This document shows, one piece after another, positions 1-6,427 of a stretch of DNA of 36,363 nt (position 1 is its first letter; every line of letters starts with the position of its first letter). Source of the DNA: an uncultured Oscillospiraceae bacterium (GTDB taxonomy: Bacteria; Bacillota; Clostridia; Oscillospirales; Ruminococcaceae); assembly GCA_949299455.1 (NCBI GenBank), contig CASGAN010000017.1, forward strand, positions 1 to 36,363, read 5' to 3'. A model generated the notes under the pieces. It ran no database searches and was not told where the DNA came from. It saw only the letters and a program-made list of their open reading frames with translations. Position numbers and translations under genes: made by a program.

Positions 1-50
1 ATAAACATACTCGTGTCGAGAGTCAATATGTCAAACGGGCTTAGCCCGCC
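1..50. repeat. 50-bp direct repeat, copy 1
   Basis: This segment recurs at 172-221 with only four differences in 50 bases. It ends in a perfect hairpin, CGGGC-TTA-GCCCG (36-48). It could continue upstream of the window edge. No coding frame explains it. It looks like an intergenic repeat unit. Confidence 0.7.
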
Positions 51-100
51 TGCGGAAATCAAAGCAGCTTAGCCGCCGCGACCGCAGGCTTTTTATTTTA
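48..100 (+). terminator. terminator-like hairpin between the direct repeats
   Basis: GCCTGCGG (48-55) pairs with CCGCAGGC (82-89), followed at once by a T-rich run (90-100). The enclosed loop carries a smaller hairpin around another CTTAG motif (near 67-71). It would end a transcript entering from before the window, but it may simply be part of the repeat family. Confidence 0.5.
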
Positions 101-109
101 TAAGGAATC

Positions 110-165
110 AAGAGCCCGCGACGAATCAATGTGCCTTAGGCACCGCGTTCGGACTCTTTTCTTTT
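110..165 (+). terminator. second terminator-like hairpin with CTTAG loop
   Basis: AAGAG (110-114) pairs with CTCTT (154-158) across an imperfect stem. Inside lies a perfect hairpin GTGCC-TTA-GGCAC (131-143). A T-rich tract follows. The internal layout (ATCAA, then CTTAG, then CCGCG) matches the hairpin at 48-100, so the two are probably related units. Confidence 0.4.
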
Positions 166-171
166 ATGTAA

Positions 172-221
172 ATAAACGTACTCGTGTCGAAAGTTAATAT
201 GTCAAACGGGCTTAGCCCGCT
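172..221. repeat. 50-bp direct repeat, copy 2
   Basis: Near-identical to 1-50, including the CGGGC-TTA-GCCCG hairpin (207-219). The sequence after the repeat differs from that after copy 1, so the repeat boundary is near position 221. Confidence 0.7.
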
Positions 222-564
222 CCCTTTCCTGGGAATCTTTCTGAAGCCTTGACTTTTTGTTGAAAAGGATATACTAGTTTATTGGGGATTTTTGTATAAA
301 GGAAACGAAAACACGGGAAATTTGACCCATATTGTCCGGTCCATTCTCTTTTCGGATTTTCAGTGACAGCAATCATTCGTAAAACCCCAGAAAAAGAGAA
401 TTTGCACCTGCCAAAAATCCTTTAACAGTGCAAGTTTCTAATGAAAAAAGCTGAAATGATGCACTGAAAAAAATTTTTTTAATTTTTTTTCGAAAATATA
501 AAACCTTTTTGGAAGTTCATCTGTCATAGTCGTGTAAAGCGAGGTGAGATGAACGAAAAACAGT
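222..564. other. AT-rich intergenic region upstream of the sigma-factor remnant
   Basis: No convincing gene. It holds a possible sigma-A promoter (249-275), an inverted repeat TTGCAC/GTGCAA (402-407 and 428-433), and an A/T homopolymer-rich tract (about 468-491). The segment near 511-533 (TGGAAG, then CGTG 15 bases later) loosely resembles an ECF-type promoter, which would fit autoregulation, but the match is weak. A 14-codon frame with a GAGGTGAG site begins at 549; I see nothing to support it as a gene. Confidence 0.4.
249..275 (+). promoter_or_regulatory. possible sigma-A promoter
   Basis: TTGACT (249-254) and TATACT (270-275) with a 15-base spacer, shorter than the usual 17. It points toward the sigma-factor remnant but lies over 400 bases upstream of it. 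Confidence 0.3.
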
Positions 565-720
565 ATGATTCAATGGTTTGTATGTCTGTTTAAAAAAGGA
601 ATGGACGAATACACAGAAAACCAGCAGCAAAAGAAAAAAATGTTTCGCAATATCAGGAAGAGCAACAATCAGGAGGGAAAAAATAAAAATGAACTACACG
701 CAGGCAGTAGCACTCGCTAA
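565..720 (+). CDS. possible small upstream ORF, 51 aa
   Basis: An ATG frame from 565 to the TAA at 718-720 encodes a basic, Gln/Lys/Asn-rich peptide beginning MIQWFVCLFKKG. It overlaps the start of the sigma-factor frame at 689. The nearest purine-rich site (GAGGTGAG, 541-548) is rather far from the ATG. A leader peptide or a remnant of a disrupted upstream gene are both possible. I do not recognise a family. Confidence 0.2.
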   Translation: MIQWFVCLFKKGMDEYTENQQQKKKMFRNIRKSNNQEGKNKNELHAGSSTR

Positions 721-2190
721 AGCGGGAAAGGAGGAAGGCTTTCAGTTTTTATACGAAAGCACCTATAAAAACAAATACTATCTCGCGTTAAAATATCTCA
801 AGGATGAGCAGGCGGCACAGGATATTTTGCAGGATGCATATATCAAAGCGTTTGACAAGCTGGATACGCTCCAAAATCCGGAAACGTTCCCTGCATGGTT
901 CGGCGTGATCGTTGGCAATCTGGCGAAAAACAGACTGCAGAAAAAAATCCGTTATTGTTTTCTGACATCGCAGTCAACGATGAAGAAGAGCCTTTTGAAT
1001 ATGAAATCGAAGACGAAGCGGTCGACTATCAGCCGGAGCTTTCTTACAGCAAGCGTGAAACCCAGCAGCTGGTACACGAAATGATCAACGCACTTTGAGA
1101 GGAGCAAAGAGTCTGCATTTTGATGTATGAGATCGAGGGAATCCCCATCAAAGAAATTGCGGCGGCACTTGGCTGTTCGGAAAATACGGTAAAATCCCGA
1201 TTAAATTATGGCCGGAAGAACCTGAAGAAAAAAGCAGAAGAATTACAGCGCAAAGGTTACAAGCTCTACGGTCTGCCGGCACTTCCGCTGCTGCTTTTGC
1301 TGCTCGGCAAGGAAAAGGCGTTCTTATCCGCAGACGGGCTGCTGGCGGCGGCACAGAGCCAAACCGCACAGCATCTCATTTCCCATACAGGCGCAGAAAA
1401 ATTTTCCGCTGTCAAATCAGCCGCCTCACAAAACATCCTGGAAGGCGGAAAACAGGTTGCAATGGGAATCGCCAAAAAAGGATTCTTACATACCGTGGCA
1501 GGAAAAGCAGTCGCGGTTTTAACCGGAATCGCCGTAATCGGCGGTGCTGCGGGAACAGCTTACTACATCAGCACACAGGCAGGCACACCGGATTTTGGCA
1601 CAGAAATCAGTTCAAGCGTTGCCGACGATCAGCCGCAGGAATCGCTTCCGGACACAGAAGGTACAGAGGAAGAAAACACCTCCTCACAGGAAGCGGTTTC
1701 TTCTGAAGAAAGCGATGAAGTCACATTTGATGAAACGTATGCAGCTGTTCTTGAAGCGATCAGACAAAAACAGCCGGGATATACGTTTGAAAACGACTTT
1801 GATTACACCGGAAAGATCAAATATTTTTATCAGGACTTAAATCAGGACGGCATCAAAGAACTGATCGTCGGCGCAGAAGGTGGAGACGGACCGTTTATGA
1901 TTATGGACTGCAAGTTTTACAGCTATCGAACAGACAGCAACGATCCTCAGGCGATCGAGCTTCCGGGTGCACAGTCTGTATGGATTGCATGTTTGCCGAA
2001 GGACGGAAACGGACTGTATTCGCTGCTTGTGTCGCGCGGAACAGGCATTTATGACTGCAGACGCATCAGTATGGAGAACTACCAGATCAAATCGACATAT
2101 TTGCCGGAGTACGATTTTATGATGGGATCTGCCGAAGAAGATGCGTTCATGCAGGAAAACCCAAGAGTCCAGTGGATCGATTTAACATAG
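689..2190 (+). pseudogene. ECF-type sigma factor fused to a membrane and extracellular domain, disrupted
   Basis: Seen: an ATG at 689 follows AGGAGGG (671-677) and opens a sigma-70 region 2 (AQDILQDAYIKAF, then a PAWF-type segment). The frame is lost at a run of seven A (941-947). The expected continuation lies in the -1 frame and then meets an in-frame TGA at 1096-1098. Beyond it the same frame continues with region 4, including the helix-turn-helix EIAAALGCSENTVKSRL, a membrane helix (about 1507-1569), an acidic Ser/Glu linker, and an outer domain with a calcium-loop-like DLNQDG (1834-1851). Clostridial ECF factors with such C-terminal membrane extensions are known; the tail probably acts as a built-in anti-sigma or sensor part. 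Two separate lesions favour a decayed gene. Sequencing error, slippage on the A run, or restart near TTG 1120/ATG 1123 remain possible. The 3' part alone encodes about 355 residues. Confidence 0.75.
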
Positions 2191-2196
2191 GATTTC

Positions 2197-2218
2197 ATTA
2201 CAGCGAACACGCTGTAAT
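2197..2218 (+). other. hairpin without T-run after the sigma remnant
   Basis: ATTACAGCG (2197-2205), loop AACA, CGCTGTAAT (2210-2218): a perfect 9-bp stem 7 bases after the stop codon. No T-run follows, so it is more likely an mRNA 3'-end or intergenic stabilising hairpin than an intrinsic terminator. The next gene starts 46 bases later. Confidence 0.5.
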
Positions 2219-2263
2219 CATCAAATAAACAATGTAATATCAATGGATTATCAGGAGGAATTT

Positions 2264-2830
2264 ATGATGTATTGTCCAAATTGCGGAGCAAATATCAAAG
2301 AAGGCGCAACATTCTGCGACCAGTGCGGCGTATCGCTGCAAAATTCACAGATGCAGCAGACAGCAGGCTGTGAAGCGGAGGGAACCATGCCGCAAGACAC
2401 CTTTACAGCACCGGTACAAGTCCCTAATCAAAACACAAATTACTACGGCGCACCCCAGTACCCGCAAAATACCTGGCAGACACCCAATCAATACGCACAG
2501 CCGCAACCGCAGCCGATGAATTACGGCCCGGGAAATCAGCCGCCGTACAGTGCTGGAAATCAGCCTTTCCATATTCCGATCAGAAACTATGATCCATCCA
2601 AAGACTATACACCGATCGGCATGTGGGGATATTTCGGCTATCAGCTCTTGTTTGCAATCCCGTTCATCGGTTTTATTCTGATTCTGATTTTCTCGTTCGG
2701 CGGAACAAGAAACATCAATTTGAGAAACTATGCACGTTCGACATTCTGCTTGTTGATTATCGTACTCGGCGTTGTGGCGCTCATCGCGCTGTTTGGACTG
2801 ATTACCTCGCTGGCGGTGGCAGGGCATTAA
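2264..2830 (+). CDS. zinc-ribbon membrane protein
   Basis: A 188-residue protein. The N-terminus has a two-knuckle zinc ribbon (CPNCG at 4-8, CDQCG at 18-22). A long linker rich in Gln, Asn, Pro and Tyr follows, then two C-terminal membrane helices (roughly 125-146 and 160-184). The YFGYQLLFAIPF and RNYARS motifs are typical of small Clostridia/Bacilli zinc-ribbon membrane proteins of unknown role. The start is ATG 2264 (or the adjacent ATG 2267), behind AGGAGG at 2253-2258. The zinc ribbon should face the cytoplasm or act in protein contacts. It follows the sigma remnant in the same direction and may once have been co-transcribed with it. Function unknown. Confidence 0.8.
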   Translation: MMYCPNCGANIKEGATFCDQCGVSLQNSQMQQTAGCEAEGTMPQDTFTAPVQVPNQNTNYYGAPQYPQNTWQTPNQYAQPQPQPMNYGPGNQPPYSAGNQPFHIPIRNYDPSKDYTPIGMWGYFGYQLLFAIPFIGFILILIFSFGGTRNINLRNYARSTFCLLIIVLGVVALIALFGLITSLAVAGH

Positions 2831-2843
2831 AGCCAAACAGACG

Positions 2844-2874
2844 AAGATGTTCTTCCGATACGCAAGAACATCTT
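2844..2874 (+). other. perfect 11-bp hairpin
   Basis: AAGATGTTCTT (2844-2854) and AAGAACATCTT (2864-2874) enclose a 9-base loop, shortly after the zinc-ribbon gene. There is no T-run, so its role is unclear (3'-end processing or an operator-like palindrome). Confidence 0.5.
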
Positions 2875-2902
2875 GTAAGCGGCTCTGCGTTAAAAACAGC
2901 GG

Positions 2903-2958
2903 CAGTATCAAACGCGGCGGAGATTATTCTCTCCGAATAGTCGCGCCTGCTGATACTG
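2903..2958. other. three-tier nested inverted repeat
   Basis: CAGTATCA (2903-2910) pairs with TGATACTG (2951-2958). Inside, CGCG (2913-2916) pairs with CGCG (2942-2945), and CGGAGA (2918-2923) pairs with TCTCCG (2930-2935). Three correctly nested stems in 56 bases suggest a structured RNA element or a degenerate mobile-element end. Confidence 0.4.
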
Positions 2959-2983
2959 TAACGATACACACAAACAATTTATA

Positions 2984-3019
2984 AAAAACGAACCTGTCCG
3001 TTTGGACAGGTTCGTTTTT
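2984..3019. terminator. bidirectional terminator, inverted twin of 4185-4218
   Basis: AAAAACGAACCTGTCC (2984-2999), loop GTTT, and the complementary arm at 3004-3019 form a 16-bp stem ending in T5. It ends the zinc-ribbon transcript. Its 24-base core (2990-3013) is the exact reverse complement of 4190-4213. Confidence 0.85.
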
Positions 3020-3123
3020 CTCTTACATACAGCTTTTTCGCTGCCATTGCCCGATTTCACCCGTTTTGCAACCTCGAATTTACAAATTGACAGCTTTACA
3101 TGGTAGCACGCAACCGCCCGCTA

Positions 3124-3132
3124 TGCTATACT
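3124..3132 (+). promoter_or_regulatory. extended -10 promoter for the XRE-membrane gene
   Basis: TG-C-TATACT at 3124-3132 is a good extended -10 element, which can work without a strong -35. A TTGACA at 3087-3092 is too far upstream (34 bases) to pair with it. The gene starts 48 bases downstream. Confidence 0.55.
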
Positions 3133-3180
3133 AAACGCAAACGAGGACGATTCCTTAATCAAACAAACGGGGTGAATCAA

Positions 3181-4170
3181 ATGATTTTAGCTGAAAAAAT
3201 TATCAAACTCAGAAAAAAGAACGGCTGGTCACAAGAAGAACTGGCAGAGAAATTAAACGTGTCCCGTCAGGCTGTTTCCAAATGGGAAGGTGCTCAAACG
3301 GTTCCCGATATCGGAAAAATTCTTCAGTTAAGTGAGCTGTTCGGTGTATCCACCGACTACTTGTTAAAAGATGAAATGGAAGCCGAAGAATTTACCGAGC
3401 AGGTATCCGATTCTCCGCTGCCGCACGTCACACTCGAACAAGCCAACGTCTATCTCGCACAGCGAAAAAAAGCCTCTGTCCAGATTGCGTTCGCAACATT
3501 TTTGTGTATTCTTTCGCCGATTCCGCTGCTTATTTTGAGTGCGGCATCCGAATCTCCTGCTATAAAAATTTCCGAAAGTGCCGCAGCTGCAATCGGTGTC
3601 CCGCTTCTCCTTGTGATCGTGACGATTGCAGTGGCATTGTTCATCTTCTGCGGATTTCAAAACACACCGTTCACCTTTTTGGAAAAAGGACCGTTTGAAT
3701 CCGAATACGGTGTTACCGGCATGGTAAATGAACGGAAAGCCGCCTATTTCCCCACATATGTCAAAGGAAACATCATTGGCACCTGTATTTGCATCCTGTC
3801 GCCAATTCCGCTCTTAGTGGGCGCTTTTTTGGAAAACGTATTTCTGCTCATCTGCTTATTATGTGTCACCATGCTTATCGCCGGAATCGGTGCCTCCTGC
3901 TTTATTGTAGTGGGTGTTCGGTATATAAGTATGCAAAAACTGCTCAAAGAAGGTGAATTCCAGCCTGAGCAGACAGAAAACAGTAAACAAGAAGAATGCA
4001 GCAAACAGGAAGAAGCACTTTCTTCCGTCTACTGGCTGCTGACCACTGCGCTGTATCTCACCGTCAGTTTTCTCACCGGCAGATGGGGCCAAACATGGCT
4101 GATCTGGCCGGTTGCAGCCCTCCTATACGCCGCCATTCTTTCCGTTTATCATCTGGTGGTTAAAAAATAA
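3181..4170 (+). CDS. XRE-family HTH regulator with C-terminal membrane domain
   Basis: A 329-residue protein. Residues 5-62 are a Cro/CI-type helix-turn-helix (WSQEELAEKLNVSRQAVSKWE). The rest holds about six hydrophobic helices (near 101-121, 137-159, 197-217, 221-247, 283-301, 305-326). The motif CILSPIPLL occurs twice (109-117 and 204-212), so the membrane part looks internally duplicated. The start is ATG 3181 behind GGGGTGA (3169-3175); longer versions reading back to 3100 lack a ribosome site. Such membrane-tethered XRE proteins are common in Clostridia and probably sense envelope or small-molecule signals, but the target is unknown. The gene stands alone between two matching terminator hairpins, converging on the surface-protein gene. 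Confidence 0.8.
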   Translation: MILAEKIIKLRKKNGWSQEELAEKLNVSRQAVSKWEGAQTVPDIGKILQLSELFGVSTDYLLKDEMEAEEFTEQVSDSPLPHVTLEQANVYLAQRKKASVQIAFATFLCILSPIPLLILSAASESPAIKISESAAAAIGVPLLLVIVTIAVALFIFCGFQNTPFTFLEKGPFESEYGVTGMVNERKAAYFPTYVKGNIIGTCICILSPIPLLVGAFLENVFLLICLLCVTMLIAGIGASCFIVVGVRYISMQKLLKEGEFQPEQTENSKQEECSKQEEALSSVYWLLTTALYLTVSFLTGRWGQTWLIWPVAALLYAAILSVYHLVVKK

Positions 4171-4184
4171 AGAATTACAAAAGC

Positions 4185-4218
4185 AAAATGAACCTGTCCA
4201 AACGGACAGGTTCATTTT
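4185..4218. terminator. bidirectional terminator between convergent genes
   Basis: AAAATGAACCTGTCC (4185-4199), loop AAAC, and the complementary arm 4204-4218. It lies between the stop of the XRE-membrane gene and the stop of the convergent surface-protein gene and can serve both. The loop shows it is inverted relative to 2984-3019. Confidence 0.85.
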
Positions 4219-5499
4219 TTATGAAGATCGTTTTCTTCTGTACATCATCAAGCTTCCGCCACCCAGAGCTGCACAGGTTAAAAGAATGGCACCTGTAAAT
4301 ACGTTTTCATCCCCAGTATCCGGCGATTCTGTTTCTTCCTTGCCGTCCTCCGGATCTGTCTCTGAAGTTTCTGCCGGTTTAAGCTGTGCCACCGCCTGTT
4401 TGAGCGCTGTCATCGCCGCGTCAACTTGCTCCTGCGTTGCATCCGGATTTTCAAAAACTGCTTTCGCCTGTTTGAATGCCGCCTCATATGCTGCAAACGA
4501 TTCTGCGGTATAATCTGCTGCACTGAGGTCACTATATTCCGTGATGATCTGTTTAAGCTCCTCTTTGTCCGTTTCCGGTGCAGGTGCGATTCCATCTTCT
4601 GTTACATGAAGTGTGATGAGCGTTTCCGGATTGTACGTCCGGTATTCTCCAGTAGGATTCCCCTCGGAAACGAATACTGAGTTACAACTCCAACATGTAG
4701 CAAACTGTTTGTAGGTAACTTTCAGTGTGACAGTACCTGTGCCGGTAAACGTCAGCGTTTCGGCAGAATGCAGTGTATTAGAATAGTCCTGTTCGGACTG
4801 TTTGACAATCTCCTGTCCTTCCACTACTTCCACACACGGCAGATAGGCGATTTTATGCAGGAGGTCGAAATTGGAAGAGTCCATTTTCAGCCATCCATTT
4901 TCATCATAATTGTTTTCATCCAGATAGTAAGCTGTATCTCTGTTTTCGAGTGCGGTGTTGGTCAATTCTGTGGTAAACCGAAGGGTACTGCCTGCTTTCA
5001 CATATTCCGGCGCATTCGTCTCAATCACAGGTTCTTCCACTGTAACGGTGAACGGTTCACCGACTGAAATATACTCATCTTCATTCGGCGCATCATCCCA
5101 ACTGCCATCCCCATATGCATATGCAAAATCGAATGACAGCTTACCCGGTGCATAGGCTGTTTGATATTCTGGAGTAAACATAATAATCGCTTGTGCCGTG
5201 CCGTTTTCATCAATGGATGCATAAGGTCCTTCCCCTAGATGCGACGGATAAAACATCGAGTACAGATCCTGCTCATCCGCTGTGTGATAATAAATCCCCG
5301 GCTGACTCGGATCTAAGTGGTCAAAATACGCGATACACTCATATTCGCCCATTGATGCCGGGAGTGTTTCCCCGATTTTGATCGACTCCGGCAAATTATA
5401 TCGAACCGAAACAGGTTCTTTTGCCATTGCCGGAATGGCTGCCAGTGTTCCTGCGAGCGACAAGGAAACAATGGCTGCACAAAGCTTTTTGAACTTCAT
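4219..5499 (-). CDS. sortase-anchored surface protein
   Basis: A 426-residue secreted protein. A signal peptide (1-26, cleavage probably after AMA) leads to an ectodomain with beta-rich segments. A charged helical stretch at about 311-374 resembles FIVAR/albumin-binding-like helical modules. An acidic stalk, a sortase-type signal SPDTG (392-396, a variant of LPxTG), a hydrophobic helix (about 400-420) and a basic tail YRRKRSS complete it. A CWSC pair (269-272) could form a disulphide or bind metal. The start has GGGGAGG nearby, and an ideal promoter (5530-5558) lies upstream. It should be covalently linked to peptidoglycan; ligand unknown. No sortase is encoded in this window. It is divergent from a small XRE regulator that may control it. 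Confidence 0.8.
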   Translation of the reverse strand: MKFKKLCAAIVSLSLAGTLAAIPAMAKEPVSVRYNLPESIKIGETLPASMGEYECIAYFDHLDPSQPGIYYHTADEQDLYSMFYPSHLGEGPYASIDENGTAQAIIMFTPEYQTAYAPGKLSFDFAYAYGDGSWDDAPNEDEYISVGEPFTVTVEEPVIETNAPEYVKAGSTLRFTTELTNTALENRDTAYYLDENNYDENGWLKMDSSNFDLLHKIAYLPCVEVVEGQEIVKQSEQDYSNTLHSAETLTFTGTGTVTLKVTYKQFATCWSCNSVFVSEGNPTGEYRTYNPETLITLHVTEDGIAPAPETDKEELKQIITEYSDLSAADYTAESFAAYEAAFKQAKAVFENPDATQEQVDAAMTALKQAVAQLKPAETSETDPEDGKEETESPDTGDENVFTGAILLTCAALGGGSLMMYRRKRSS

Positions 5500-5529
5500 A
5501 ATATTTCCTCCCCTTGGTAATTTGCCTTC

Positions 5530-5558
5530 ATTATATTACTATTTTTTCGTTTTGTCAA
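5530..5558 (-). promoter_or_regulatory. consensus sigma-A promoter of the surface-protein gene
   Basis: On the minus strand: TTGACA (5553-5558), 17-base spacer, TATAAT (5530-5535). This is a perfect consensus and predicts strong expression unless repressed. Confidence 0.9.
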
Positions 5559-5568
5559 CGTTATTCTA

Positions 5569-5586
5569 GTTCAAAAAAGTTTGAAC
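5569..5586. promoter_or_regulatory. candidate operator palindrome
   Basis: GTTCAAA (5569-5575), 4-base gap, TTTGAAC (5580-5586): a perfect dyad just upstream of the -35 box of the surface-protein promoter and upstream of the divergent XRE gene. The position suits binding by the neighbouring XRE regulator (inference). Confidence 0.5.
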
Positions 5587-5590
5587 CATC

Positions 5591-5618
5591 AACTCCTTTT
5601 ACAATAATAAAAGGAGTT
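5591..5618 (+). promoter_or_regulatory. inverted repeat enclosing the XRE gene ribosome site
   Basis: AACTCCTTTT (5591-5600) pairs with AAAAGGAGTT (5609-5618), with an 8-base loop. The 3' arm contains the AAGGAG ribosome site of the next gene, so in RNA the hairpin would hide it. It could equally be a DNA operator. A TACAAT in the loop (5600-5605) may be a -10 box, in which case the 5' arm is not transcribed. Confidence 0.45.
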
Positions 5619-5624
5619 GATAAC

Positions 5625-5993
5625 ATGAACTTAGGAGAAATTTTGAGAAACCTGCTCGATGAACGCGATATGACGCAAAAGGAGCTAGCCAAAACATTAA
5701 ACATCGCCGCTTCTACTTTAGGCGGCTATATTCAAGGGTATAGCGAACCCGATTTCGAAACGCTGAAATTGTTGGCTTCTTATTTTGATGTTTCAACCGA
5801 TTATCTTTTAGATTTCCAGCGAAATCGCTCTTACACCAGAAATCAGCAAGAGCTTCTGCGTATTTTTGAATCTCTTACCCCGGAACAACAGGCGCTCTAC
5901 ATCGAACAAGGAAAAGCCATCTTAAAATTCAATCAAAAAGAACATGCAAAATTATCGCCATCGATTACGAGCGAAGATAGTCACGCAGGATAA
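5625..5993 (+). CDS. small XRE-family transcriptional regulator
   Basis: A 122-residue protein. The N-terminal half is a Cro/CI-type helix-turn-helix (MTQKELAKTLNIAASTLGGY, ending in the usual DYLL). The C-terminal half is a predicted amphipathic helix with a run of charged residues, probably for dimerisation. The start ATG 5625 sits 8 bases after AAGGAG; earlier in-frame starts lie in the promoter region. It is divergent from the surface-protein gene and ends at a strong bidirectional terminator, so it is monocistronic. It probably represses itself and/or the surface protein through the palindromes between them. No sequence motif identifies a ligand. Confidence 0.8.
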   Translation: MNLGEILRNLLDERDMTQKELAKTLNIAASTLGGYIQGYSEPDFETLKLLASYFDVSTDYLLDFQRNRSYTRNQQELLRIFESLTPEQQALYIEQGKAILKFNQKEHAKLSPSITSEDSHAG

Positions 5994-6026
5994 AAAAACA
6001 GCGGGAAACGGTTCCCGCTGTTTTTT
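5993..6026. terminator. bidirectional terminator
   Basis: AAAAAACAGCGGGAA (5993-6007), loop ACGG, complementary arm 6012-6026. It separates the XRE gene from the convergent DUF1622 gene. Confidence 0.9.
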
Positions 6027-6034
6027 ATTTGATA

Positions 6035-6403
6035 TTATTTTGTTTCTTCCCGTTTTTCCAATACAGTCTCCGCCTCTTGCTCTACAGCAACTTCCTTTTT
6101 GACATTTTTGATCTCCCAGTGAATCAAGAACGTCAGCGCCGCACGCAGCAGAATAATCGCACCGACAATTAAGATTTCACTTAAATCACGCACCACCACA
6201 GTACGCAGAATCTCACTGCCAAGCTTAAACTCAAGTCCCATTGCCATGCCCTCCGCAAGCTTTAGCCGCGTGAGCGGATCTCGTTTTATATAGTGAATCA
6301 CACCCTGAATGCCCGTCACCACAAGTACGAGCACACCAATCAGCTCAAACAGAATAATCGCCGCGTTGCCGATCACCATGAGCGCATTATGCATCCATTC
6401 CAT
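6035..6403 (-). CDS. DUF1622 family membrane protein
   Basis: A 122-residue protein with three hydrophobic segments (near 8-34, 60-70 and 73-93) and a charged C-terminal tail rich in Glu and Lys. Its pattern (FELIGVLVLVVTGIQG; then a LxRxxLAEGMAMGLEFKLGSEILRT core) matches the DUF1622 family, whose role is unknown. The core is nearly invariant in the family, suggesting a conserved interaction in the membrane. A good AGGAGG site precedes ATG 6403. The upstream permease gene ends 24 bases before this start, so the two form an operon. Confidence 0.8.
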   Translation of the reverse strand: MEWMHNALMVIGNAAIILFELIGVLVLVVTGIQGVIHYIKRDPLTRLKLAEGMAMGLEFKLGSEILRTVVVRDLSEILIVGAIILLRAALTFLIHWEIKNVKKEVAVEQEAETVLEKREETK

Positions 6404-6427
6404 TGATTCATCCTCCTGTAGTGTGGT

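Noticed and set aside
1-221. CRISPR-like repeat array
   Set aside because: There are only two 50-base units, with structured terminator-like sequence between them rather than a spacer, and no cas genes.
1096-1098. In-frame TGA in the sigma factor as selenocysteine or recoded Trp
   Set aside because: Other genes here end at TGA normally and use TGG for Trp. No selenocysteine-type hairpin follows, and a sigma factor is not an expected selenoprotein. A nonsense change is simpler.
3087-3092. TTGACA as the -35 box of the XRE-membrane gene
   Set aside because: It is 34 bases from the clear TATACT, far beyond a usable spacer.
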